Shown: in pieces, positions 53,624 to 62,617 of the stretch
How positions within the stretch are numbered: position 1 is the stretch's first letter
How the letters are laid out: the number at the start of each line of letters is the position of its first letter
NCBI GenBank assembly: GCA_017458185.1
Contig: JAFTFY010000003.1
Location: 37,996 to 101,995, forward strand
Length of the DNA stretch: 64,000 nt
Direction: 5' to 3'
Source of the DNA: Neisseriaceae bacterium
GTDB lineage: Bacteria; Pseudomonadota; Gammaproteobacteria; Burkholderiales; Neisseriaceae
Notes under the pieces: model-generated
The model's input: only the letters and a program-made list of their open reading frames with translations
What the model was told of the DNA's origin: nothing
Database searches by the model: none
Made by a program: the position numbers and the translations under genes

Positions 53624-54166
53624 TTATAACTTTAAAATCTTTTTGCGATAGAGCCACTCACCGCCTAATAAAAATCCCATTAAAATATAAGCAATCATAC
53701 CTGTGTATATTGCCCATAATTCAAATTGTTTGAATATTATCAATAAGGCGGCAATGATGCCGTTGATAATAAAAAATCCACACCAAATTTGCGTTATTTT
53801 TCGTGTGTATATAATGCCTTTTTCGGGTAAATCTGGGTTTTGCAAACGAGCAATTCTTTCGATTAAACTTTGTTTAGAAAATAAACTTATGCCAAATATA
53901 ATCAGCATGATGCCATTCATTAAAACAGGATACCAGTACATAATTTCAGGCTGCCTGAAAATAAATAAGGCAATAAAAAATAAGGCAATTAAAAAAGAAA
54001 AAACTTTTTGTGCTTTTTCTTTTTTGAATATCGCACGAAATGCCCATAAACCTGCCATTAACAAGGCAAGCCACAAAAAAACGCCGTCCGTGTTTCTGCC
54101 AAAATACCACAAAAAGGGATAGGCAACGGAAACAAGGGCTAAAACAACGGCGGCAAGGGTTTTCAT
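53624..54166 (-). CDS. COG4648-type membrane protein (ApeG-like)
   Basis: The 180-residue protein has five membrane spans (about 1-20, 28-46, 55-70, 77-96 and 125-165) and resembles the COG4648 family (VFLWLALLMAGLWAFRAIFKKEK, NPDLPEKGIIYTRKITQIWCGFFIINGIIAALL). It is found with acyl-carrier proteins in aryl-polyene and related clusters, where its role is unknown. An uptake palindrome is read as FIFRQPEIM inside a helix boundary. The GT2 gene follows on the minus strand and ApeF-like ACP precedes, with an uptake palindrome and 106 bases between. Assignment rests on family look and context. Confidence 0.78.
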   Translation of the reverse strand: MKTLAAVVLALVSVAYPFLWYFGRNTDGVFLWLALLMAGLWAFRAIFKKEKAQKVFSFLIALFFIALFIFRQPEIMYWYPVLMNGIMLIIFGISLFSKQSLIERIARLQNPDLPEKGIIYTRKITQIWCGFFIINGIIAALLIIFKQFELWAIYTGMIAYILMGFLLGGEWLYRKKILKL

Positions 54167-54272
54167 TTTAAAATGGCGTTGTGGCGTGTTGTGTTTCAGG
54201 CTGCCTGAAAGTGTGATGACAAAACTTTTGCAAAGGTTTTAATTGTCTTGTGTTTCGGCAGGGTTCTGCACC

Positions 54273-54533
54273 TTACGCCTCTTCATTTTCTTGTGCTTTT
54301 TTCATAACCGCTGCAACCACATCGTCAATCGTTCGCACACTGCGGAAGTCTTCGGCTTGCAATTTATGCCCCGTCTGCCGCTTAATGTGGTCGAGCAAGT
54401 CAATCGCGTCAATGCTGTCGATTTCCAAATCTTCATACAAATTCGCTTGCCCCGTGATTTTGGCAGGGTCAATTTCAAACAGGTTTTCTAATGCGTCATA
54501 CAATAATTTACGGATTTCTTGTTCGGTAATCAT
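54273..54533 (-). CDS. Acyl carrier protein (ApeF-like)
   Basis: The 86-residue acidic protein has the phosphopantetheine attachment motif E-I-D-S-I-D at about residues 35-40 in YEDLEIDSIDAIDLLDHIKRQTG. Four helices are predicted. It is the second of two tandem carrier proteins, one base after the first. Aryl-polyene systems use two such proteins, one for starter loading and one for elongation; which is which cannot be told here. Both differ from the housekeeping AcpP. They are transcribed with the acyltransferase-like gene upstream. Confidence 0.88.
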   Translation of the reverse strand: MITEQEIRKLLYDALENLFEIDPAKITGQANLYEDLEIDSIDAIDLLDHIKRQTGHKLQAEDFRSVRTIDDVVAAVMKKAQENEEA

Positions 54534-54534
54534 T

Positions 54535-54798
54535 TTATAACCCTTTGATTTTTTTGATATAATTTGCTAATGAAGCAACACTTTTGAAACTATCGCGTAA
54601 CTCGGTGTTGTTGGCTTCAATGCGAAAATCGAAGTGTTTTTGCACTGCCAAGCCTAATTCCAAAGCATCGACTGAATCTAAGCCCAAGCCGTCATCGCCA
54701 AACAGTGGGGCGTTGTCGTCAATATCGGCAGGGGTTAAGTCTTCCAAGTTCAGTGAGTCGATAATCAACGCTTTGATTTGTTCGCACAATTCGTTCAT
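54535..54798 (-). CDS. Acyl carrier protein (ApeE-like)
   Basis: The 87-residue protein has the carrier motif G-L-D-S-V-D in DDGLGLDSVDALELGLAVQKHF, with the modified serine near residue 41. It starts within the stop of the acyltransferase-like gene (four-base overlap, ATGA) and ends one base before the second carrier gene, a typical tight aryl-polyene arrangement. Aryl-polyene synthesis is a dissociated type II polyketide process in which such carriers hold the growing chain. Function is inferred from the cluster. Confidence 0.88.
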   Translation of the reverse strand: MNELCEQIKALIIDSLNLEDLTPADIDDNAPLFGDDGLGLDSVDALELGLAVQKHFDFRIEANNTELRDSFKSVASLANYIKKIKGL

Positions 54799-55559
54799 TG
54801 TTGTACTCTTTCGTTAAAGTAAGTTTGTAAATATTCATTCAGGCGGCGTGCGGCAATCGGCAAGGGTTTTTCGCGTAACCAGTCTTGCGGATTGATGTCA
54901 TCGCCCACAATAAATTCATACACAGGTTTTTTAGCAGGAATGTGATACCACGGCTGGTTTTTCTTCCAGTTTTGCGGGTTCATTTTAATCACCACAGGAG
55001 TGATGATTTTGGCACTACGCAAACCCAACGACACCGCACCACGACCAAATTCAATCGGTTTGCCTTCCTTTGAGCGTGTGCCTTCGGGAAAAATCAGCAA
55101 ACATTCTTCTGCTAACACAGCGTTAATTTTATCAATAAAATCCAAATCTTCGCTATTCGGAATATAACCGCAGGATTTAATTTGTGCTCTCATCACAGGA
55201 TTTTTTTGTAAATCTTGCTTAATCAAGCAGTTAATTTCGGGCAACCTGCTTATCATAAAAACCACATCTAACAAAGACGGGTGATTGCATAAAATGACTT
55301 GCCCCTGTTTTCCCAAGCGTTCAAAGCCGTGAAAACTTGCCGCACAAGTACCTGATTTGGTTAAATAACCTGTAAAAAACCGCCACGAAGCCGACACCAT
55401 TTTGCGTGCCTTTTTTTGTCGCGGCAAATCGTTTGCGGTGCTTTTTAATACAAAAGGCAACAACACAAACTGAAATAAAAACCCTGCCACGCCAAAAATA
55501 ATAAAACCCAAACCTGTGGAAAATAGGCGGTATAGTCGATTGAAATTAAAATCACGCAT
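54795..55559 (-). CDS. PlsC-type 1-acylglycerol-3-phosphate-like acyltransferase (ApeD-like)
   Basis: The 254-residue protein has an N-terminal membrane helix (residues 9-36) and the PlsC motifs H-x4-D in LCNHPSLLDVVF, and FPEGTRSKEGKPIEFGRGAVSLG with the E-G-T-R block and later PVVIKM. It lies between the ApeC-like and ACP genes in the usual aryl-polyene order (C-D-E-F-G). Its substrate may be the polyene-ACP or a lipid headgroup. The stop overlaps the next start, so it is part of the same operon. Substrate choice is inference. Confidence 0.85.
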   Translation of the reverse strand: MRDFNFNRLYRLFSTGLGFIIFGVAGFLFQFVLLPFVLKSTANDLPRQKKARKMVSASWRFFTGYLTKSGTCAASFHGFERLGKQGQVILCNHPSLLDVVFMISRLPEINCLIKQDLQKNPVMRAQIKSCGYIPNSEDLDFIDKINAVLAEECLLIFPEGTRSKEGKPIEFGRGAVSLGLRSAKIITPVVIKMNPQNWKKNQPWYHIPAKKPVYEFIVGDDINPQDWLREKPLPIAARRLNEYLQTYFNERVQQ

Positions 55560-55627
55560 TTTTATTTCACTTTGTGGTGTTTGTATTTAAGTTTCAGGCT
55601 ACCTGAAAAAATTATTTATAATAAAAA

Positions 55628-56353
55628 TCAACCCTTTATTTGCCATTGCCAGTTTCCACTTGCATATTGATTCACAAACGATTTTTTACCTTGTTTTATC
55701 GCCCGCATAAAATTCAACACCCCCCAGTAAAAACCGTTATCTTGATTTTCATTAGGCTCAAACGATAGCGAATAATCATCGCCTTTTTCCAAAATGCCTG
55801 CCCAAGCGTATGCAAATGGGGCTCGAATATAAGGCGTTACGCTAAATTCGGCAGACAAAGGATTATCTGCCACAATCAACAACACCCGCGGATAACCGTC
55901 ATTTAACATAGACACGCTTTCCATCACGCCACATTCAAAACCGTCTCTGCGTGCGGCTAATGCCACTGTTTCGCCCGTAAATTGCCGCACCAACGACCAC
56001 TGCCCAGCCGCCGCATTATGCACCGACAAGGAAAACGAATTTGGCGACACCATAGCGTCTTTCAAAAGCGAAACATACATTTCAAAACTGCGGTTAATTT
56101 CGCCGTCATGCGACACAAACACCACAGGATAATCGCCCAAATCATCAGCCAAAGGATAGGCTGCCTGAAACATTAGTCGCGACAATAAATCCAAACGCCG
56201 CCGCAACAGAGCAGGCAAAAACGCCACAGCAGGCTTGATTTCAGGCAAATCGGCAATATCCAAAGCATTTTCCGCCCACAAACGCCACGCCGTATCGTCC
56301 GTCAATTTGTTTGAAACGGCTTTGTGTTGAACAATGTTAAATGTGGCACTCAT
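55628..56353 (-). CDS. ApeC-like beta-ketoacyl-synthase-related chain-length factor
   Basis: The 241-residue protein resembles the N-terminal thiolase half of ketoacyl synthases of the Ketoacyl-synt_2 type: RRLDLLSRLMFQAAYPLADDLGDYPVVFVSHDGEINRSFEMYVSLLKDAMVSPNSFSLSVHNAAAGQWSLVRQ. There is no active-site cysteine in the usual position, so it fits a chain-length factor partner rather than an active synthase. In aryl-polyene clusters ApeC pairs with KS ApeO; no such synthase is seen here. It is the first gene of the minus-strand run, preceded by a divergent lipoprotein gene and an uptake palindrome at 56435. Confidence 0.82.
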   Translation of the reverse strand: MSATFNIVQHKAVSNKLTDDTAWRLWAENALDIADLPEIKPAVAFLPALLRRRLDLLSRLMFQAAYPLADDLGDYPVVFVSHDGEINRSFEMYVSLLKDAMVSPNSFSLSVHNAAAGQWSLVRQFTGETVALAARRDGFECGVMESVSMLNDGYPRVLLIVADNPLSAEFSVTPYIRAPFAYAWAGILEKGDDYSLSFEPNENQDNGFYWGVLNFMRAIKQGKKSFVNQYASGNWQWQIKG

Positions 56354-56539
56354 CGGCTAAAAAATATCGTTTATTCAAACGGTCAATTATAACCGATAGA
56401 AATCATTCACGAGAATGAAATGGACAAAATCTTTTTCAGGCTGCCTGAAAAATAGTAAAAACATAAAAAAATTACCTATCAAACGCAAAAATTCATTACA
56501 ATTTAAAATCTTTTTTAACCTAAACAAAAGGACAATGCT

Positions 56540-57070
56540 ATGAAAAAATGGGCTTTACTTTTGGTATCCGCAGTGGTTTTGTCGGCTTGTGCCACAGACG
56601 ACAATGCACCCACTACACAATCTTCATCAACACAATACGAAAGTGCAGACGCACAAAATGCACAAAAATATCCCCATTCAGGGGCGTGCCGTTTGTTGAG
56701 AGAAAACACCGCTAAAAAAGGCAGAAAACTGATTTACCGTTGTAGCGGTGCTCAAATCTTAAACACCGCCGAAGCCCGTGAAGTGCTGCAAGGTATGCCT
56801 GTTTCATTTGGTTCAGGCAGCGGCAACGCTAAAGGCTATCGCACCACACGCCAAGCAGCCAAACGCTTTCATACAGGCGATGAGAAATCCTGCGAACGCG
56901 CTTTCATCAATGTGTTAGCCAAGATGAAACAAACCGCCCAAAAAGAAGGCGGCAGACGCATTTCTGATTTGCACAGTTACTACGACCGCCGTCCGCAATC
57001 AGGCGGCACTTTCGACTGCGAAGTGGGCTCATTCCACGGTCGTGTGGTATTCCGTGCAAGATTGAACTAA
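56540..57070 (+). CDS. Lipoprotein of the small family often mislabelled 'excinuclease ATPase subunit'
   Basis: The 176-residue precursor has the lipobox VVLSACA with Cys18. The mature protein has GACRLLRENTAKKGRKLIYRCSG, NTAEAREVLQGMPVSFGSG, KSCERAFINVLAKMKQTAQKEGGRRISDLHSYYDRRP and GTFDCEVGSFHGRVVFRARL. The C-terminal 'CxxAFxxAL..LKxxAxxxGGxxIxxIxSYY' pattern matches small periplasmic lipoproteins of Pasteurellaceae and Neisseriaceae that databases mislabel. Four cysteines suggest two disulfides. The function is unknown. AAAGGACAATGCT precedes the start. It is divergent from the ApeC-like gene and ends in a terminator. Confidence 0.78.
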   Translation: MKKWALLLVSAVVLSACATDDNAPTTQSSSTQYESADAQNAQKYPHSGACRLLRENTAKKGRKLIYRCSGAQILNTAEAREVLQGMPVSFGSGSGNAKGYRTTRQAAKRFHTGDEKSCERAFINVLAKMKQTAQKEGGRRISDLHSYYDRRPQSGGTFDCEVGSFHGRVVFRARLN

Positions 57071-57086
57071 TTTTTGTTTTATATAA

Positions 57087-57121
57087 TAAAAACAGACGAT
57101 TATTATGCCGTCTGTTTTTTT
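57087..57121 (+). terminator. Rho-independent terminator of the lipoprotein gene
   Basis: AAAACAGACG and CGTCTGTTTT pair around a ten-base loop and run into T residues, then an uptake palindrome at 57119-57135. The convergent dgkA gene ends at 57148. Confidence 0.85.
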
Positions 57122-57147
57122 CAGGCTGCCTGAAATAAACCCTATAA

Positions 57148-57546
57148 TCAATCAAAATAATCCCATAACGCCACAAGCCACATAATGCCCAAAATGAACA
57201 ATGCCATCGTTTGTGCGGCTGAGCCTGCGTCTTTGGCGATTTTCGATAGGGGATGTATGTCGGTCGAAATCCTATCGACAATCGCTTCAATCGCCGTGTT
57301 AAATAATTCCACAACCAGCGTTAGCATGGTGGCAAACAGCAAAATCATTTTGACGCTAATGTCAAAATCTATAAATAAAATCAATGGGATAGAAATAGTG
57401 TTTAATAAAACTAATTGCCGAAACGCCGCTTCGTTTTTGAAGGCTGCCTGAAAACCTTGTGCAGAATAATGGCAAGCATTCATAATGCGGCGAATGCCGT
57501 TTTTGCCTTTCATATTTGCGGCGTGTTGTTGATTTTCTTCTGTCAT
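57148..57546 (-). CDS. dgkA: DgkA, diacylglycerol kinase
   Basis: DgkA is a trimeric integral-membrane enzyme that phosphorylates diacylglycerol released during cell-envelope synthesis. The 132-residue protein has three spans and the signature VELFNTAIEAIVDRISTDIHPLSKIAKDAGSAAQTMAL with the catalytic Glu and Asp, preceded by ACHYSAQGFQAAFKNEAAFRQLVLLN. An uptake variant encodes FQAAFK. The gene starts 14 bases from the aceK stop and is transcribed in the same direction. Length is slightly greater than E. coli DgkA because of an N-terminal hydrophilic stretch. Confidence 0.93.
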   Translation of the reverse strand: MTEENQQHAANMKGKNGIRRIMNACHYSAQGFQAAFKNEAAFRQLVLLNTISIPLILFIDFDISVKMILLFATMLTLVVELFNTAIEAIVDRISTDIHPLSKIAKDAGSAAQTMALFILGIMWLVALWDYFD

Positions 57547-57560
57547 ATCAAATACTTTCT

Positions 57561-59342
57561 TTATGCATCTGCGTTTTCAGGCAACCCCACTTGGCGAGCG
57601 GACGGCTTAAAACGCACCGATTGCGGATAGGGAAAAAAGTCATCAACCATACCATTTAAAATGCGTTCCTTTTTTTCTTGCCAAAATTCAGGCGTGAGTA
57701 ATTCCCTGTGGTGTTCCAAAAATACTTTGCGAACATCGGGTTCGCCCAAAAGAAAAGTACCAAATTCTTCTGGAAAAACATCACCTTTTTCCACAGGATA
57801 CCAAATCTCGTCCGACATTTCGTATTCGGGATTGGGGGCTTCGGGAATTTGGCGGAAATTGCAATCGGTCATATATTCAATTTCGTCATAATCATAAAAA
57901 ATCACCCGCCCAAATCGCGTTACGCCAAAATTTTTATACAACATATCGCCTGGAAAAATATTGGCAGTGGCTAACTCTTTTAAGGCGTTACCATAATCAA
58001 TCACTGCTTCGGCTTTTTCTTTTATTGTGGCTTTTTGCATATAAATATTTAAAGGTTTTAAGCGTCTTTCAATATAACAATGCTTAATGACAATAACATC
58101 ATCTTTCTCTTCCAAATTAGTAGGCGAAAGCGTGCGTAATTCGTTTAACATTTCTTCTGAACAGCGGTCTTTGGGTAATACCACATTGGAATATTCCAAA
58201 GTATCTGCCATTCTGCCCACACGGTCATGTTTTTTAACCAAAAGATATTTATTGCGGACATATTCTTTATCAAAATCTTTATTGTGTCCAAATGTATCTT
58301 TAATAATTTTGAATACAAAAGGAAAGGACGGTAAAGTGAATACACTCATTACCAAACCTTTCACACCTGGTGCTAATATAAATTTATCTTCTGAATAACG
58401 CAGGTGTTGTAAAAATTCTCGCCAAAAAATATTTTTACTTTGTTTCTGTAATCCTAACATTGTATAAAGGTCGGATTTATCTCGCATCGGCAACATCTGT
58501 TGTAGAAATCGCACATACGCAGACGGTACATCCATTTCTACTAAAAAATAAGCACGGGCAAATGAAAACAATACGCCAATTTGTCGTGCTTCAAATAATG
58601 CGGCATCAACCACTAATTTACCTTGACGATTATGTACAATTGATAAAGCAAATGGGTTTTTATCGTGTCCATTGATGATTTGTCCAAAAATATAAGCGGC
58701 TTTATTGCGATAAAAAGCCGAATGCAAAACTTGAATGTGCATATTCATTTCAGACAATGGCCATTTATCGGAAAAATGTTTTTTAGCGGCACGCAAAATA
58801 TTGGCAATATCTCTAATTTTATGAGCAAAAGGAATACGCCAATGAAAATAATCTAAAACATTTTTCAGGCAGCCCCTTAAACCATCGGTACTGGGATAAA
58901 AAGTACGAAATGTACCTGTTTCTGATTCTATATATTCAGTCGATAAAGCAGGTTTTACAAAAATAAAACGATTGTTGTAATATTCTTTATCTAAAATTTT
59001 AGTGGAAACCGAATTAAAAAAAGTCTCCGCCAATTCGGGTTGTTTATGATTTACCAATAATGCAATATATACCGTTTTGGCATGCTCCCAAACTTCTTCG
59101 GTTAAAACATTGGCAGCAAATTCCCGCCGCAGCACTTCTACGGCTTCCGAAACGCGGTCGTCATACATACGAATGCGGTCGGAAATCAAGCGTTGAATAC
59201 CGTGCCAATCGCCCTTTTCAAACAAGCCTTTGGCTTGGCTCGACACCGCCCGAAACATGGTGTAATGGCGATTAAAACCCGCTAAAATGGTGTCGGCAAC
59301 TGCCACTCCGTATTGCTGTGTGAGTTTAGAAGTCATTTTCAT
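57561..59342 (-). CDS. aceK: AceK, isocitrate dehydrogenase kinase/phosphatase
   Basis: AceK switches isocitrate dehydrogenase on and off, directing carbon into the glyoxylate shunt. The 593-residue protein matches full-length AceK, with an N-terminal regulatory part, the ATP-binding segment LAPGVKGLVMSVFTLPSFPFVFKIIKD, and the protein-kinase-like core including NIFPGDMLYKNFGVTRFGRVIFYDYDEIEYMTDCNFR. An in-frame uptake variant near 58861 encodes GCLKNVL. No aceA or aceB is adjacent, so any regulatory partner lies elsewhere. dgkA follows at 14 bases. The start may be two codons later (ATG AAA ATG). Confidence 0.93.
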   Translation of the reverse strand: MKMTSKLTQQYGVAVADTILAGFNRHYTMFRAVSSQAKGLFEKGDWHGIQRLISDRIRMYDDRVSEAVEVLRREFAANVLTEEVWEHAKTVYIALLVNHKQPELAETFFNSVSTKILDKEYYNNRFIFVKPALSTEYIESETGTFRTFYPSTDGLRGCLKNVLDYFHWRIPFAHKIRDIANILRAAKKHFSDKWPLSEMNMHIQVLHSAFYRNKAAYIFGQIINGHDKNPFALSIVHNRQGKLVVDAALFEARQIGVLFSFARAYFLVEMDVPSAYVRFLQQMLPMRDKSDLYTMLGLQKQSKNIFWREFLQHLRYSEDKFILAPGVKGLVMSVFTLPSFPFVFKIIKDTFGHNKDFDKEYVRNKYLLVKKHDRVGRMADTLEYSNVVLPKDRCSEEMLNELRTLSPTNLEEKDDVIVIKHCYIERRLKPLNIYMQKATIKEKAEAVIDYGNALKELATANIFPGDMLYKNFGVTRFGRVIFYDYDEIEYMTDCNFRQIPEAPNPEYEMSDEIWYPVEKGDVFPEEFGTFLLGEPDVRKVFLEHHRELLTPEFWQEKKERILNGMVDDFFPYPQSVRFKPSARQVGLPENADA

Positions 59343-59465
59343 GGTGATTGTCCGTTTGTTTGGAAAGTCAAAAGGGGTATTTTAAACCTTTCAGGCAGCC
59401 TGAAAAAGTTTTTTGTTTTTCGCAAAGTATTTTTCAGGTTGCCTGAAAAGATAGGTTTTTTAATA

Positions 59466-59627
59466 TCACACGGATTGGAAATGGCTCACGCAATTTCTTT
59501 AAAAATGAAATTGGGATTGCCACAACTGACTGCATTAGTCTTGCAATACGCATACCGTCTCGCCATAAACGCTTTCGGCTATTGTTCAGTTTAAAGAAAC
59601 GGCGTGAGCCGTTTCCAATCCGTGTGA
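59466..59627. repeat. CACACGGATT inverted-repeat cassette, copy 3, with an insertion
   Basis: The 16-base arms (TCACACGGATTGGAAA at 59466-59481, complement at 59612-59627) are the same as in copy 2. The inside is longer because a degraded TTGCGAG-type unit (GATTGCCAC...TTGCAAT, about 59514-59549) lies within it. The outer flank with ATGATTACAGTAAATTAA shows the cassette is in the opposite orientation to copies 1 and 2, and an uptake palindrome follows at 59667. Confidence 0.85.
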
Positions 59628-59685
59628 TAATAAAAAAATAAAATGATTACAGTAAATTAAATAGTTTCAGGCAGCCTGAAAACAC

Positions 59686-59911
59686 AAATCCACAAATTTC
59701 TGTGTATATCCCACTCACACTATCCACTTATCCACAGCGTTATTCAAAACCAAGCCATTTATCCACAATTTTCCACAGACAAAATACATTTTATACAGTG
59801 CAAATATGAATATAACCATTTGTTTTTTCAATAATAAATAAGTCAATCCACAACAGATTATGGGCTTAATAATAACTAAATTTATATATTTAATTTTTTA
59901 AATGGAAAATG
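59686..59911. other. DnaA-box-rich, AT-rich intergenic segment (possible replication origin)
   Basis: Two perfect DnaA boxes, TTATCCACA (59728-59736 and 59759-59767), lie in the same direction as TTTTCCACA (59769-59777) and the weaker AAATCCACA (59686-59694) and CAATCCACA (59844-59852). An A/T-only stretch follows at about 59872-59903. Clustered boxes beside an AT-rich unwinding region are the expected form of oriC. No dnaA or dnaN is in this window, so this is a candidate only; it could be a DnaA titration site. Confidence 0.5.
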
Positions 59912-60014
59912 TAGTCGTTTCAGAGTAAAAGCAGACAAGGCAATGAGACGCAGACAGTATAAATAATACGGCAAGGCGAATGAACTCAGTATGGTTTTAT
60001 TCTGGAACGACTAT
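59911..60014. mobile_element. Correia-like miniature element, copy 4, overlapping the comEC 3' end
   Basis: GTAGTCGTTTCAGAG and GGAACGACTAT form the inverted termini. The core CGCAGACAGTATAAATAATACGGCAAGG matches the other copies. The right terminus reads on the minus strand as the last codons of comEC, including its stop. Confidence 0.8.
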
Positions 60015-62270
60015 GGGCTTTTGTTGCCAATAGGGGCGATAAGTTTTCACTGGCTCTATATTCAGGCTGCCTGAAACGGTATTTAACCGCAATGCACCCT
60101 GATAATCGGTGCGATAAACGCCGATATTGCGTTGCTTTAAGCGTTTGAGCACGCTTGGGTGCGGGTGAAAATAGGCGTTGGCAAAACTGGCAGAGACAAT
60201 GGCGTAATCGGGTCGGACGCTGTCCAAAAATAGGCTTGATGATGAAGTTTTGCTGCCGTGATGTCCCAAAATTAAGGCTTGCGAATATAAATTGTCGCCA
60301 TAAGTTTCGACTAATTTTTGTTCGTATTTTTGGCTTAAATCGCCTGTAACCAACAAGGCGTAGCCGTTTGTGAGCACACGCAAAACGCAACTTTTGTCGT
60401 TGCCTGCTGTGTTGTCATCGGTTTTGGGCGTGAGCCATTCAAACCACACGCCGTCCCATTCCCAAGAAGTGTCGCCTGTGCAGTGGCTCACGGGAAAATC
60501 ATAAGCGTTTGTTTCTCCTGCAACAATGGTTTTAGGCTTAAAAGCTGCCTGAATAGCATTTCTGCCGCCATCGTGGTCGTTGTCGTTATGCGATAAAACC
60601 AGCATATCCAAGCGTTTGACATTGTCCGCATAAAGCGATGAAATTAAATAAGAAACCGTATTTTCTTTGCCTGTATCAAATAATAACGCGTGATTTTGTG
60701 TGGCAATCAGCACCGCTAAACCTTGTCCGACATCATAAACAGTGGCTTGAAAATGAGTTTCAGGCAGCCTTTCTTTTGGATAAAAAATAAAAATACACAA
60801 TATTAAAATTGCCCAAAAATGTAAATAAAAACCGCGTGGCAATAATAAAATAATGCTTGCGATTAGGCTTAAAATAATCCACAAAATAGGGGGTTTGGCA
60901 ATAGGTAATATGGGTGAAAATTGTGCCATAAAATGAATGGTGTTTATTGTGTATTCTGCTAAAAAAATCGCACAATATAAGGGAAAATCAAATGGGCAAA
61001 TTAAAGCAAATAAAGATAAGGGTACTAAAATAATGGAAAATAAAGGAATAAAAATGGCGTTAGCAATCGGAGAGACGAGTGGAAAGGCGGAAAAAAATAA
61101 GCCTAATGGCACAATAGACGCAATAATGGCGGCATACTGCATTTTAATCAATAAATCAATTCGATTGTTTTTCTGTTTTTTGATGCGATGATTCATATAA
61201 AAAATAATAGCAGCGGTTAAACCAAACGATAAATAAAAACCCACAGTTAAAGCCGCAGTTGGATTGATGAGTAATATTATAATCAGAACGATTTGCCAAA
61301 TTTTCCACACCGTAAAATATTTTTTTAAAATTAAAGATAAGGCAAATACCACAATCATCATTAAACTTCTTTGTGTGGGAATAGAAAAACCTGCTAAATA
61401 AGCATAAATTGTGGCTGCAAATAAACCCAAAATAACGGATATAATTTTTGGCGAACGAGTAGGTAAATAATTGAAATAATAGTTTATTTTTTTAATTAAA
61501 AACAAACAAAATAATGCGGTTAAACCTGCCACGCCGCCGATATGCAAACCAGAAATACTGACCAAATGGGTAATGCCTAAATTTCGTAAATCTTGCCAGT
61601 TTTGTTGCGTTAAATATTCAGTTTTGCCTATGGTTAAAGCAGCAATTAAATTTTTTCCTTGTGGATAATTTTTGCCAACTTCTAAAATGCGTTGTAAAGT
61701 TTTTTCGCGTATATCAGGCAGCCTGAAATGATTATTTTTTTTAACCAGTTGCCGATTTTTGCGAATGGTGCCAAAAGCGTCAATTTGATTTGCCAAAGCC
61801 CACGATTCTCGATTAAAACCTGATACATTCAATATGCCAACAGGCGGTGTTAGGCGACTTTCAATTTGCCAAATTTCGCCTTTTTGCCATTGTTGATTGT
61901 GGTAATCCGAAAATAAAACCGTGTGCATTTTTTGGTTTTTATCCAAAACTTGACCATAAAATCGTGTATATCTATCAAATGTTTCTGGTGTAGAAATAAC
62001 TTGAATATTGAGTTTTTGTGTTGTTATTTCTTGATAGGCACTTAAACGGTGAGAAAGATTGATTTCTGTTCGCCAAAATCCGTATGAAATACCTAAACAT
62101 AAAGAAAAACAAAGTGTGAATAATAAAAATAATTTTTTTTGAGTAAAGAAATTTAATAATAAAAAACACGCCGAAAAAAACAAAAACAACGCCGCATTTG
62201 CTTTGGGAAAAGCAAAAGAAATAACCATGCCAATACAGAAAAAAGGAATAAAAAAGGGCAGTCGTTTCAT
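59997..62270 (-). CDS. comEC: ComEC/Rec2, DNA-translocation channel of natural competence
   Basis: ComEC carries single-stranded DNA across the inner membrane. The protein (757 residues from the first ATG at 62270; GTG at 62312 is an alternative) has N-terminal spans, an OB-like extracytoplasmic part, the competence domain with many helices (GLHIGGVAGLTALFCLFLI...LAGFSIPTQRSLMMIVVFALSL), and a C-terminal metallo-beta-lactamase-like domain with SHNDNDHDGGRNAI and LILGHHGSKTSSS. The final residues PIVVPE and the stop codon are supplied by the end of a Correia-like element, so its 3' end was remodelled by that insertion. No clear ribosome site precedes the start. Confidence 0.92.
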   Translation of the reverse strand: MKRLPFFIPFFCIGMVISFAFPKANAALFLFFSACFLLLNFFTQKKLFLLFTLCFSLCLGISYGFWRTEINLSHRLSAYQEITTQKLNIQVISTPETFDRYTRFYGQVLDKNQKMHTVLFSDYHNQQWQKGEIWQIESRLTPPVGILNVSGFNRESWALANQIDAFGTIRKNRQLVKKNNHFRLPDIREKTLQRILEVGKNYPQGKNLIAALTIGKTEYLTQQNWQDLRNLGITHLVSISGLHIGGVAGLTALFCLFLIKKINYYFNYLPTRSPKIISVILGLFAATIYAYLAGFSIPTQRSLMMIVVFALSLILKKYFTVWKIWQIVLIIILLINPTAALTVGFYLSFGLTAAIIFYMNHRIKKQKNNRIDLLIKMQYAAIIASIVPLGLFFSAFPLVSPIANAIFIPLFSIILVPLSLFALICPFDFPLYCAIFLAEYTINTIHFMAQFSPILPIAKPPILWIILSLIASIILLLPRGFYLHFWAILILCIFIFYPKERLPETHFQATVYDVGQGLAVLIATQNHALLFDTGKENTVSYLISSLYADNVKRLDMLVLSHNDNDHDGGRNAIQAAFKPKTIVAGETNAYDFPVSHCTGDTSWEWDGVWFEWLTPKTDDNTAGNDKSCVLRVLTNGYALLVTGDLSQKYEQKLVETYGDNLYSQALILGHHGSKTSSSSLFLDSVRPDYAIVSASFANAYFHPHPSVLKRLKQRNIGVYRTDYQGALRLNTVSGSLNIEPVKTYRPYWQQKPIVVPE

Positions 62271-62455
62271 AGGGTTTGGGGTGTTTTTAATATTAGTGCC
62301 ATAATTTACCACAATTAGAAAGTTGTATAAAACTTAACTTTTGTTAAAAACAAAACTTGACAAAGCACGCAATCTTTACAGTTTCAGGCAGCCTGAAAGG
62401 CTGTCAAGTGATAAGACAAAATTTACAACATTAAGCAAAAATTAAGGTCATTTTC

Positions 62456-62485
62456 TTGTTTTTTGTTGTCATGATTTGCTACACT
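62456..62485 (+). promoter_or_regulatory. Candidate mafA promoter
   Basis: TTGTTT (62456-62461), an 18-base spacer and TACACT (62480-62485) with TG one base before the -10. It would start a message about 125 bases before the mafA ATG. A second, exact consensus promoter (TTGACA at 62591-62596, TATAAT at 62614-62619, spacer 17) overlaps the mafA start codon itself, so RNA from it would lack that ATG. Other sequence in the 62271-62617 gap is AT-rich, with uptake sequences near 62381 and 62497. Confidence 0.45.
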
Positions 62486-62617
62486 TGGGGGCAGTTTCAG
62501 GTTGCCTGAACTTGGTTTTTGGCTTTTTAATAATGCAATTTTTTTTATGATTAAAAAGTCAATTTTTGAATATTTTTCAACACATTAGGATTGACAAAAT
62601 GCAAAAAAGGTGTTATA

